Assembly (NCBI GenBank): GCA_021734395.1
Contig: JAIPJB010000004.1
Coordinates: forward strand, 1-64,000
DNA length: 64,000 bases
DNA from: Candidatus Altimarinota bacterium
GTDB taxonomy: Bacteria; Patescibacteriota; Gracilibacteria; UBA4473
Direction of reading: 5' to 3'
This document shows positions 1-7,309 of this stretch, piece after piece. The notes under the pieces were generated by a model, which made no database searches, was not told the origin of the DNA, and saw nothing but the letters and a program-made list of their open reading frames with translations. Made by a program: the position numbers and the translations under genes. How positions within the stretch are numbered: position 1 is the stretch's first letter; each line of letters begins with the position of its first letter.

Positions 1-13
1 ACAAGTATTTTTT

Positions 14-154
14 TCATTTTTTATCATAGATAAATGGATCCCGCATCAAGTGCGGGACAACTTGTTTTCCGGTTCGTTCCTCACCGCAAAACAATCGTTG
101 ATTAGAGCCGATAAAGCCCGCACCTCCGGTTACTAAAATTTGTTGTTTATTCAT
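14..154 (-). pseudogene. truncated NAD-dependent sugar dehydratase/epimerase (RfbB-like) start
   Basis: An ATG at 154 opens a 46-codon frame whose first 17 residues (MNKQQILVTGGAGFIGS) are the Rossmann nucleotide-binding start of dTDP-glucose 4,6-dehydratase and related epimerases. After the next residue (Asn) the family sequence is lost, and the frame runs through a palindrome to a TGA at 14-16. It overlaps the end of the upstream membrane-protein gene by 8 nt, so it was probably a translationally coupled operon gene. I read it as a remnant broken at a repeat. An assembly junction at the repeat, near the window edge, is an equally good explanation. Confidence 0.6.
39..57. repeat. REP-like palindrome
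   Basis: Seven-base arms (TCCCGCA / TGCGGGA) flank a 5-nt loop. It lies inside the broken dehydratase frame. Short palindromes of this style recur in gaps throughout the window. Confidence 0.7.
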
Positions 155-1874
155 CTCCAGGAGGATTATCTACTGTTGATCCGGTACCAGTAAATCCTTC
201 TTCCCCGGAATCATCTCCTTCTGAAGTATCTTCCGGCTCTTCTGCAGGAACTTCTGGTTCTTGCATCGCCTGATAAAAAAGTGTCAGACTTGCTCCGAAT
301 TCTTCCCAAGATTCTGACTGCGTAAGAGCTTCCTGAATTCGATCGAAATACTGTTCATCATTCCGACCTTCGTATAAATATCTCGTCGTATTCCAGTACT
401 CACTCATCTGGCGAGCTTTTTGATTGAAATGCTGAATCAGCAACTGACTGACATATTTTCGATTTGCCTCATTATTTGTCTGAGCCGACTTCAAAAGTTT
501 TGAAAGCGCTTCATTGCGTATCTCTTGAAAGTCAGGACCGCGAGATAGTTCGTGCTGGTTGAGTCGCTGAACAATCATCTGAGCGTCCTCTGCTCCTTGA
601 AAAACCGTCACTAAATTACAAGAAAATGCTTCTTCACTTTGCCCATCGGCTAAATAGTTTTGTTCCGCAAGATTGTCCCACGCTTCAGGAAAGTCCGCTC
701 TCAACCGACGAGAAATTTCTCGAACCAAATCTAATCGCGCATCTGAATCCTTTCCTTTTTGCCGCTCATAACCACACAAATTGCTTGCTTTTCCAAAAAT
801 CTCAGCACGAAAATCTAAGAAAGTTGTGTTAAAAATCTGCTCAAATTCCTGCACAATTTCTTCTTTTTCCTTTTCCTGCTCTACCAACTCTTCAGGAGTG
901 GGATCTGTTTTTACAGGTGGTACCGGAGAAGATGGTGTTGAGGGTGTTTGTGCAGCAGCTGCTTCTTTTTGTTCTTCAATCCGCTTTTGTACCACTTGCA
1001 GGACCCTTGAAGCGGATTCTGGGGCCTTTTGTTCGATGAAATCAGAAACAATCCTCGTGCCCTCTTCTCCTCCTTCCGCAGAAGCAATTACCGATGCGGC
1101 AATCTCGATATCATCCCGAGTCAAAACTTCTGGGGGTTCATAGAGTGTCGTCGTGAAACTTACAATTTTGTCCGAATTCACAATCAATGGCTTTATTTTA
1201 AAATCTTTTGTATCACCTGTCTGCAATGAGGCAATGCTACTCCCTGCTTGTTGCAATTGCTGGGCTAGACGAGAAGTCGAACTCAGATACAGCTCTTTGG
1301 TCAACAAAAGAAATAGCCGATCACGATTTTGGTCGAGAATCAGAACATTTGCGCCAATAGCCAAATCTGTCCGACCAGGTGCCATTTCAAAGGGAAGTTT
1401 TTCCGGTTGTAGATTGGTTTCGTAGGCAATCAATTCATTGATACGCTGAATTTCTTGTGGATCCCCTACCAAACGAGCAATGATCGGTTTTGCCCCTCCA
1501 AAACCAGAAGGAATAGTTGGCAAAACATAGCGTGCATAGACAAACATCCATGGCAAGATAAACACCAACATTATCATTTCTATTCGTCGCCAAAAAAGTT
1601 CGCGCTGTCTCTTTGTTGGCTTTTTCTTTTTCTTTTGGGTGTATAAAACGAGTCTCCAAAGAATAAAAATCAGAAATACTAATCCAAAGGTGATCAATTC
1701 GAAGAGAATCCCCACGAACATATAGCGCAACTGCAGAAGATTAAATTCGTATACCCCCAAAGAACGAAGGTAAATATTAAAAACCGCCGTTCCCAAAATA
1801 TAGGAAAGTGTTCCCAAGCCCAATACATAGCGAACCCCTATTTTTTCGAGATATTTTTCAAAATGATTGCTCAT
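147..1874 (-). CDS. membrane protein with large soluble C-terminal part, unknown function
   Basis: 575 aa. Three hydrophobic segments lie near residues 17-36, 50-75 and 98-118, with a lysine-rich KKKKKPTKRQRE stretch between the second and third. The rest (about 125-575) is hydrophilic and probably extracytoplasmic or cytoplasmic as one block, with a charged Pro/Thr/Glu linker near 305-345 and an acidic Gly/Ser/Asp tail after 545. The region 350-540 is predicted helical and contains two cysteines. I do not recognise a family. The ATG at 1874 is the first start, and the gene runs directly into the truncated dehydratase frame downstream. Confidence 0.75.
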   Translation of the reverse strand: MSNHFEKYLEKIGVRYVLGLGTLSYILGTAVFNIYLRSLGVYEFNLLQLRYMFVGILFELITFGLVFLIFILWRLVLYTQKKKKKPTKRQRELFWRRIEMIMLVFILPWMFVYARYVLPTIPSGFGGAKPIIARLVGDPQEIQRINELIAYETNLQPEKLPFEMAPGRTDLAIGANVLILDQNRDRLFLLLTKELYLSSTSRLAQQLQQAGSSIASLQTGDTKDFKIKPLIVNSDKIVSFTTTLYEPPEVLTRDDIEIAASVIASAEGGEEGTRIVSDFIEQKAPESASRVLQVVQKRIEEQKEAAAAQTPSTPSSPVPPVKTDPTPEELVEQEKEKEEIVQEFEQIFNTTFLDFRAEIFGKASNLCGYERQKGKDSDARLDLVREISRRLRADFPEAWDNLAEQNYLADGQSEEAFSCNLVTVFQGAEDAQMIVQRLNQHELSRGPDFQEIRNEALSKLLKSAQTNNEANRKYVSQLLIQHFNQKARQMSEYWNTTRYLYEGRNDEQYFDRIQEALTQSESWEEFGASLTLFYQAMQEPEVPAEEPEDTSEGDDSGEEGFTGTGSTVDNPPGDE

Positions 1875-1889
1875 TAAAAGAACGAAAAA

Positions 1890-2360
1890 TTATTTCTGGG
1901 AAGTTTTCTTTTTCGCAATCGTTTTGACGTCTTTTTTGATTGCTTCGCTTTTTTTCTTGGCTTTTGTTGATGCTTTTTTCTTAAATGCCGCTCCTTTTTT
2001 TTGCATTTCTTGGCGCAATTCTTTTGCGGCTTTTTGGGCGTTCTCAGAAACCTTTTCAAGCTCTTTCTCCGCTGCTTCTACCGCTTCATCACCGAGAGAC
2101 TTTACTGCTTTTACCAAAGAATCAAATTGTTCTCGACCAGACTGAATAACTTCCTGAAGTTCTTCGGAATTTTTTGCCCATTTCACGAAAGAATCACGAG
2201 CATCTATATCGACATTCTTTAATTCATGAAAGAGTATTTTTGCTGGATTATCGGATTTTTGTAGTTCAGAACGAAGTTTTTTTCCAGGTTTTTGAGCAAA
2301 AAGCAAACCATAAAAAAGTCCGACCGTTGCCGATGCCAAAAATTTGAGAAATCCTTTCAT
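1890..2360 (-). CDS. YtxH-like stress/envelope protein
   Basis: About 156 aa from the ATG at 2360; an upstream extension to 2453 is possible but starts with low-complexity Lys/Phe sequence. The N-terminus MKGFLKFLASATVGLFYGLLF is one short membrane segment of the YtxH kind, followed by an amphipathic helical region (residues 30-105) rich in Glu/Lys heptads and a lysine/alanine-rich tail. YtxH proteins are small membrane-anchored proteins often tied to general stress, with no defined enzymatic role. It sits 15 nt upstream of the large membrane-protein gene, so the two are probably cotranscribed. Confidence 0.65.
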   Translation of the reverse strand: MKGFLKFLASATVGLFYGLLFAQKPGKKLRSELQKSDNPAKILFHELKNVDIDARDSFVKWAKNSEELQEVIQSGREQFDSLVKAVKSLGDEAVEAAEKELEKVSENAQKAAKELRQEMQKKGAAFKKKASTKAKKKSEAIKKDVKTIAKKKTSQK

Positions 2361-2555
2361 GGGAAAGAAGTGAAAAATCATTCTTTTTTTACATGAGAAT
2401 GGATATTTTGTACAGCAAAAAAAAAGAAATTCTTTTTTCTTTTTATTGAACAAAAAATGTATTCAAATAAAAACTCTGCCCTCACAATTATTTGATTTTT
2501 TTCCGAATATACGGTATAGGAGAAGCTCCCTTTTATAAAATAATCAAAAATCAAT

Positions 2556-2948
2556 ATGGTCAATGTTGTTATTGTTTGCGGCTCAGAAAAAGATTTTCCT
2601 TTTGCAGAAGAAATTCGATCCCCTCTTGTCGAAAAAGGATATTCTGTTGAGTTAATGGCAGCATCAGCACATAAAGAAGCTCGGAAAGGAATTGAAATAA
2701 TCGAGAAATATAACGATCCGAAAATTATTTTTGTTACTATTGCCGGACGATCCAATGCACTTTCTGGATTTATGGCGGGAAATTCAAAAAATATTGTCAT
2801 TGCCTGTCCTCCCCACAAAACACACGAAGAATATATGATCGATATTCATTCCACTCTGCGTATGCCTTCCAAAACCCCCGTGCTGACAGTTTTGGATCCC
2901 AAAAATTGTGCTCTCGCGATCGACCGGATTCTCCAATCACAGAAGTAA
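2556..2948 (+). CDS. purE: PurE-like N5-carboxyaminoimidazole ribonucleotide mutase
   Basis: 130 aa, slightly shorter than typical PurE (about 160). Visible family features are the N-terminal Rossmann strand and CGSEKDFPFAEEI (PurE: GSxSDxxxM), SAHKEARKG in place of the usual SAHRTP, and the AGRSNALSGFMAGNSKNIVIACPP segment that lines the active site. PurE interconverts N5-CAIR and CAIR in purine synthesis. The Arg-to-Lys change in the SAH motif and the absence of other pur genes nearby make the exact substrate uncertain. hisS follows 47 nt downstream. Confidence 0.75.
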   Translation: MVNVVIVCGSEKDFPFAEEIRSPLVEKGYSVELMAASAHKEARKGIEIIEKYNDPKIIFVTIAGRSNALSGFMAGNSKNIVIACPPHKTHEEYMIDIHSTLRMPSKTPVLTVLDPKNCALAIDRILQSQK

Positions 2949-2995
2949 TTTTTCATTCCGTCATTTTATAATTGATTCATTCGTAATTGAATTTG

Positions 2996-4309
2996 ATGCC
3001 TAAACATTTTAAAGCCCCTTCCGGAACAAAAGACATTCTCCCCCAAGAACACGATTATTTTACTTTTGTAAAAAAGGTTATTCGTCATCGATTTCGCCAG
3101 TCGGGATTTCGACGTATTTCAACGCCACTTTTTGAAGAGTCAACACTTTTCGAACATTCACTGGGAACTGCTTCTGAGATTATTCAGAAAGAAATGTATT
3201 CCTTCAAAGATCGTCACGGACGAGAATTTTCTCTCCGACCGGAAATCACAACAGGCGTTGTCCGATCATTTATTCAGAATAAACTCTATGAAACAGCGCT
3301 TCCCGTAGAGCTGTATTATATCGGAAAATGTTTCCGATTTGAACGTCCGAAATCACGAACACAGCGATCATTCTGGCAATTTGGAGCAGAAGTTTTAGGA
3401 GAATCTGATCCTTCGGTAGACGCGCAAGTGATGTATTTGGGACACAGAATTCTAACCGATCTGGGAATCCGAGATCATTGTGAACTTCACATTAATACGA
3501 TTGGTTCTGAAGAAGATCGAAAAAAATACTTGGATGCTCTCGCAAATTTTTATACAGGAAAAGAACGAACCCTTTCTCCTGTCTCTCGAGAAAAACTCGA
3601 ACAAAAAAAATATCTCTCTCTTCTCAGTCCTCAAACAGAAGACGAAGAAATACTCGTCAAAATGGCTCCCAAAATCACCGATTTTTTATCAGCGGAATCC
3701 CGTGCATTTTTTGATGAGACACTGACGTATCTAAATTCCTTTGGGATCAAATACACGATTGACCCGACTCTCATTCGTCCGGTTGAATATTACTCTCACA
3801 CTGTTTTTGAATTTACCGAAGCCAAAACTCGTCACAAACTTTTGGTTGGAGGTCGTTATGACGGTCTGATAAAAAAAATAGGAGGGCCTGACCTAGGAGC
3901 TTCTGGGTTTGCCGCTGGAATGGAACGAGTGATCGAAATGATGAAGCGTCATAGCGTGAAAGTTCCCCACAAAGACTTCCTGCAGATTTTTGTTGCGGCC
4001 ACTGGACCAATTGCAAAAAAGCAAGCCCTGCCTATTCTCATCAAACTCCGAGAACATGGTTTTCATGCATTAGGAGTCTTGGGGAAAGCGTCTATGCAAG
4101 AACAACTCAGTCGAGCTGAAAAATTTGGAGTTCCCTATTCACTTTTAGTCGGTGATCTAGAAATCAAGAAAAAGAAAATATTGGTTCGTGATATGAAATC
4201 CGGAAAAACCGAAGAAATCCCAATGGAAAAAATGCTGGATCACATGGACAAACTGCTCGGCGCTCCCAAAGCACTCGACAGCACCGTTGATTTTTTGGGA
4301 CACAACTAG
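2996..4309 (+). CDS. hisS: histidyl-tRNA synthetase
   Basis: 437 aa from the ATG at 2996; an in-frame TTG at 2987 is possible. Class II aaRS signatures are present: SGTKDILP near the N-terminus, FRFERPKSRTQRSFWQFGAE (motif 2 with the His-A-like loop), VGGRYDGLIKKIGG and AAGMERVIEMM (motif 3). The C-terminal anticodon-binding domain (IFVAATG onward) is complete. It charges tRNA-His in the cytoplasm. The length is normal for bacterial HisRS. Confidence 0.95.
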   Translation: MPKHFKAPSGTKDILPQEHDYFTFVKKVIRHRFRQSGFRRISTPLFEESTLFEHSLGTASEIIQKEMYSFKDRHGREFSLRPEITTGVVRSFIQNKLYETALPVELYYIGKCFRFERPKSRTQRSFWQFGAEVLGESDPSVDAQVMYLGHRILTDLGIRDHCELHINTIGSEEDRKKYLDALANFYTGKERTLSPVSREKLEQKKYLSLLSPQTEDEEILVKMAPKITDFLSAESRAFFDETLTYLNSFGIKYTIDPTLIRPVEYYSHTVFEFTEAKTRHKLLVGGRYDGLIKKIGGPDLGASGFAAGMERVIEMMKRHSVKVPHKDFLQIFVAATGPIAKKQALPILIKLREHGFHALGVLGKASMQEQLSRAEKFGVPYSLLVGDLEIKKKKILVRDMKSGKTEEIPMEKMLDHMDKLLGAPKALDSTVDFLGHN

Positions 4310-4566
4310 TCGTCGTGCTGTGTAAAAGGTTTTACAAATGTTCCATACAATTTCTCTCCAATTGTATTTTCTATTTTTGTTGAAATCTTCCTTCCTATGT
4401 TTTTTACAGCAAACAAAAAAGGATTTTCTCCCCCTAGTTCGTGCGTTCTCAAATAATTATTATGCTCTCTTGGATCGGAGAAATAATTTTTTTCGCTCTG
4501 AACATCCTTTTCTATCACTCCACAAAAATAATAATAAAAATATATTTGTCAAAATAAGGAATAAAT

Positions 4567-4607
4567 ATTCTTCATTGATAATTGATCATTCTTCATTGAT
4601 AATTGAT
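4567..4607 (+). promoter_or_regulatory. tandem 21-bp repeat forming the recR promoter
   Basis: Two near-identical units of 21 and 20 nt (4567-4587, 4588-4607). TTGATA of the first unit (4575-4580) and GATAAT of the second (4598-4603) are 17 nt apart and make a sigma-70 type promoter. The -10 box ends 7 nt before the ATG at 4611, so the message would be leaderless. Confidence 0.6.
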
Positions 4608-4610
4608 ATG

Positions 4611-5222
4611 ATGGAAATTCTCCCAAAAGCTATTACAAATGCGATAGAATCTCTCTCTGATCTCCCAGGCATCGGATCACGAAGTGCGGAACGACTGGTG
4701 CTCAATCTTATGCGCGCCAATTCAGGACTGGATCAAAAAATTGCCCGATCTCTCGGCGAGCTAAAATCTCAGGTTCACGAGTGCGAGACATGTTTTCACT
4801 TTTGTGAAAGCAATGAAAAACAATGCGTTCTTTGTCGAGGGCAAAACAGAGATCCACATGTTTTATGTGTCGTCGAGTCTCCTCTCGATTTAATTGCTCT
4901 CGAAAAAACCCACGAATATAAAGGTCTATATCACGTATTGCATGGAGTGATCTCCCCTCTTAATCGCATCGGTCCCCAAGACCTACGACTGGCACAACTT
5001 TTCGATCGACTCAAAAAGAATCCCGATATTCAGGAGATCATTTTGGCTACCTCCGGAAACACGGAAAGTGATGCGACCGCCATGTACATCGCTCAGGAAA
5101 TACAGCCTTTTTTCATCGGAAAAATATCTCGTCTTTCGCGGGGTATTCCTTCTGGTGGAGATTTGGATTATCTGGATATTGGAACTCTCAGCCGAGCGAT
5201 AAGCGAGCGGCGAGATTTCTGA
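4611..5222 (+). CDS. recR: recombination mediator RecR
   Basis: 203 aa from the ATG at 4611 (an ATG at 4608 adds one Met). Order of parts: helix-hairpin-helix (LSDLPGIGSRSAERLVL), four-cysteine zinc finger (CETCFHFC ... CVLC), Toprim domain (LCVVESPLDLIALE) and the C-terminal EIILATSGNTESDATAMYI region. RecR loads RecA at gaps with RecO/RecF and binds DNA as a ring. The frame is open far upstream to 4338, but that sequence is low-complexity and does not resemble RecR. The last 35 nt overlap the converging gene on the other strand. Confidence 0.95.
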   Translation: MEILPKAITNAIESLSDLPGIGSRSAERLVLNLMRANSGLDQKIARSLGELKSQVHECETCFHFCESNEKQCVLCRGQNRDPHVLCVVESPLDLIALEKTHEYKGLYHVLHGVISPLNRIGPQDLRLAQLFDRLKKNPDIQEIILATSGNTESDATAMYIAQEIQPFFIGKISRLSRGIPSGGDLDYLDIGTLSRAISERRDF

Positions 5223-5538
5223 GTTTTTCATCTTGGATGACTTCGTCCACTAGATCCAATATTGCTCGAATATAATTCACATCAATATTTTCTTCATCTC
5301 TTTGGTACTCCGTGTGTCCATCCAAAAGAGCCAGCAACACTGTTACTTCTTGCTTTCCAACCTCCTTTTTACAAGAAAGATATTCTTCTTCGTTCCATTC
5401 AGATTGATTGAGCGCCATTAATTTTCGCCATCGATAAAAAACCATCCATCGATACACATTGTCCTCTAAAAATTGATCGTCGATATCCAATCCTTCTGAA
5501 TTTTCCTGATACTGAGAAATATCGAAAACTTCTGCCAT
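5188..5538 (-). CDS. small acidic hypothetical protein
   Basis: 116 aa, strongly acidic, mostly helical, with no signal peptide, membrane segment or cysteine pair except one Cys. I recognise no family. It is the last gene of the leftward leuS operon, 74 nt after the preceding gene, and its 3' end overlaps the 3' end of recR by 35 nt. The start MAEVFDISQYQ is the first ATG in frame. Confidence 0.6.
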   Translation of the reverse strand: MAEVFDISQYQENSEGLDIDDQFLEDNVYRWMVFYRWRKLMALNQSEWNEEEYLSCKKEVGKQEVTVLLALLDGHTEYQRDEENIDVNYIRAILDLVDEVIQDEKLRNLAARLSLG

Positions 5539-5612
5539 AATTCGAAAAAGTTAGGCGCTTTATACACATCCTTTCTTGTCTGTCAAAATAACTTTTCCTT
5601 TTTCCTCCTCCA

Positions 5613-5891
5613 TCAGGAACTCTCTTGGGATTGCTCAAACAAAAAAAGCAGCGTTTCTATTTTATTTCGAGTTTCTTCTTTTTGAGTTTCTACCTTTTGA
5701 ATCTGAAGTGTTTTTTGCTGTCGATGTATTTCCTGAATAATCTCTTCTTTTGATAAATTTTCGAACTTCTGACAATAGCTTCCAAATGTACTGGGATCAA
5801 CAGCATGATTTTCTAAATCAGACAGAATTATCTTTCTCAAGCGCTCCCACGCATGAAAATCAATACCTGATTCTTCCAAAAACTCTGACAT
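5613..5891 (-). CDS. small coiled-coil hypothetical protein
   Basis: 92 aa, hydrophilic. The C-terminal half (residues 45-88) is a Glu/Gln/Lys-rich helix with heptad character. No family recognised. It begins 18 nt after the glycosyltransferase stop, so it is very likely part of the leuS operon. Confidence 0.55.
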   Translation of the reverse strand: MSEFLEESGIDFHAWERLRKIILSDLENHAVDPSTFGSYCQKFENLSKEEIIQEIHRQQKTLQIQKVETQKEETRNKIETLLFLFEQSQESS

Positions 5892-5909
5892 CCATTTTTG
5901 TATGACAGT

Positions 5910-6761
5910 TTATTCCTTTTCTGTCCACGCCTTTTTCCAGTTGATCCACCATTTGCGCTGAGGAGAATCTGGCAGGAGCTGTGCCAAAATTATGGTCATT
6001 TTCAATGCGAGCAATTTCAGTCCTCGGGGAAGAATTTTTATTTCTGGATGCAAACGTTCAAAAACCGCCGCATTTTTTCGAGCATTTTTTGTTGCCTCCA
6101 AAAAACCCTCTAAGGTCTGACGATGATCGTGTAGCACTTCGCACTCAGGATCGTAGTGCATCTGCATTCCCTTCTGAGCTAATCGATAGCCAAATTCGGT
6201 ATCCTCAAATCCCCATCCGGAAAATTCTTCTGAAAATCGCTCTGAGATAATAAAACTTCGCTTGAGTGAAATATTGGACGTATAAAAGTGCCACCAAGTC
6301 GGTCCTTTTTTGGCAATGGTCTCAAAATCAAATTGTCCGTGATTTTCAAGCCATTGATGAAAAGGGTCTGAAGCCAGTTCTTGAATCCAAGAAACTTTTC
6401 CCAGTAGGACTTCTTTCTGTGCTCGATGATGCGCATGAAAATCATATACCTGACGCAACCATTCTCGTGTGGGAATTGTATCGTCCCCCAAAAAAATAAT
6501 AATTTCTCCGGTCGAGCGATCAATTCCTAGATTCCGAGCCGCTGCCGCACCGCGTTTGGACGAACGGAAAATTTTGCACTGATCGGTTTCTACTTCGGAC
6601 TGAAACTTCAGAGTTCCTGAATTCGAATCCTGAGAACCAGTATTGAAAACCACAATGACCTCTGGTCGAATTTCTTCATACTTTTCGCATTGCTCAATTC
6701 CGTCCAACACTTTTTCGAGTGTCGGACGTCCAATCGTGGGAATAATGATGGAGAGTTTCAT
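5910..6761 (-). CDS. family 2 glycosyltransferase
   Basis: 283 aa, GT-A fold. The N-terminus MKLSIIIPTIGRPTLEKVL and the NTGSQDSN loop match GT2 nucleotide-sugar binding. KRGAAAARNLGIDRSTGEII followed by FLGDD gives the metal-binding Asp pair, and FSGWGFEDTEFGYRLA is the acceptor-side ED motif of galactosyltransferase-like GT2 enzymes. No membrane span is evident, so it is probably cytoplasmic or peripheral and acts on a lipid- or peptide-linked glycan. The start codon overlaps the stop of the transposase gene (TTATGA), indicating translational coupling. The substrate cannot be told from sequence. Confidence 0.85.
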   Translation of the reverse strand: MKLSIIIPTIGRPTLEKVLDGIEQCEKYEEIRPEVIVVFNTGSQDSNSGTLKFQSEVETDQCKIFRSSKRGAAAARNLGIDRSTGEIIIFLGDDTIPTREWLRQVYDFHAHHRAQKEVLLGKVSWIQELASDPFHQWLENHGQFDFETIAKKGPTWWHFYTSNISLKRSFIISERFSEEFSGWGFEDTEFGYRLAQKGMQMHYDPECEVLHDHRQTLEGFLEATKNARKNAAVFERLHPEIKILPRGLKLLALKMTIILAQLLPDSPQRKWWINWKKAWTEKE

Positions 6762-7309
6762 AAAAAATATTTTGGATTCTCTGTGTCATCTTCCCATTTT
6801 TCCGCATTAAAGTGAATATATTTTTGAATTTTCTCAAGGGATTCGGTGCTTCGAATAATATGTTCATAAAATCGGGATTGCCATTGAAAATGAAGGTCTG
6901 GGAATTTCTTATTTATTTCACGTGTGCAAATAGATTTAAATGATCGAATAATCACCGATAATGAAGCTGGCTTGAGATAATAAAATGTATTTGATTTTCT
7001 TGTAGAGACGCAGCAATGCTGCGTCTCTACCTTTTTATTGATAACAATAATTCCATGCAGATGATTGGGCATGATAATAAATTCATCTAATTCTGTACTC
7101 ACAAAATGATTTGGGGTCGCCTCCCAAAATTTCTGAACCATACGCCCTATTTCATTTAATTCACATATTCCATTCTTAATTTTTCCGAAAACGCACGCGT
7201 GATTTTTTACACAAATCGTTACAAAATACCATCCTTCCTCTGAATAATCCCATTCCTTCAACCGCAGAGAAGAAATACGAAACGTATTCCTGAATTTCTC
7301 GTCTTCCAT
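6758..7309 (-). CDS. REP-associated tyrosine transposase (HUH, Y1 type)
   Basis: 183 aa, close to the normal length of RAYT proteins. The N-terminus RISSLRLKEWDYSEEGWYFV and ITICVKN-type strand are typical, the HUH pair is H83 and H85 in MPNHLHGI, and the catalytic tyrosine is most likely Y148 in QWQSRFYEHII, followed by YIHFN. RAYTs cut single-stranded DNA at REP hairpins and are usually single-copy housekeeping-like genes. The ATG touches the leuS stop (TAAATG) and the stop overlaps the glycosyltransferase start, so the gene is embedded in an operon rather than in its own insertion element. Residues 94-103 are encoded by a perfect palindrome. Confidence 0.9.
   Translation of the reverse strand: MEDEKFRNTFRISSLRLKEWDYSEEGWYFVTICVKNHACVFGKIKNGICELNEIGRMVQKFWEATPNHFVSTELDEFIIMPNHLHGIIVINKKVETQHCCVSTRKSNTFYYLKPASLSVIIRSFKSICTREINKKFPDLHFQWQSRFYEHIIRSTESLEKIQKYIHFNAEKWEDDTENPKYFL
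7002..7030. repeat. perfect 29-bp palindrome inside the transposase gene
   Basis: Fourteen-base arms (GTAGAGACGCAGCA / TGCTGCGTCTCTAC) around one base. It is translated in frame as VETQHCCVST between the HUH and Tyr motifs, i.e. a REP-like element that the reading frame tolerates. Confidence 0.9.

Noticed and set aside
4338-4607. N-terminal extension of RecR
   Set aside because: Phe/Leu/Asn-rich sequence unlike RecR; the family starts at the ATG at 4608/4611.
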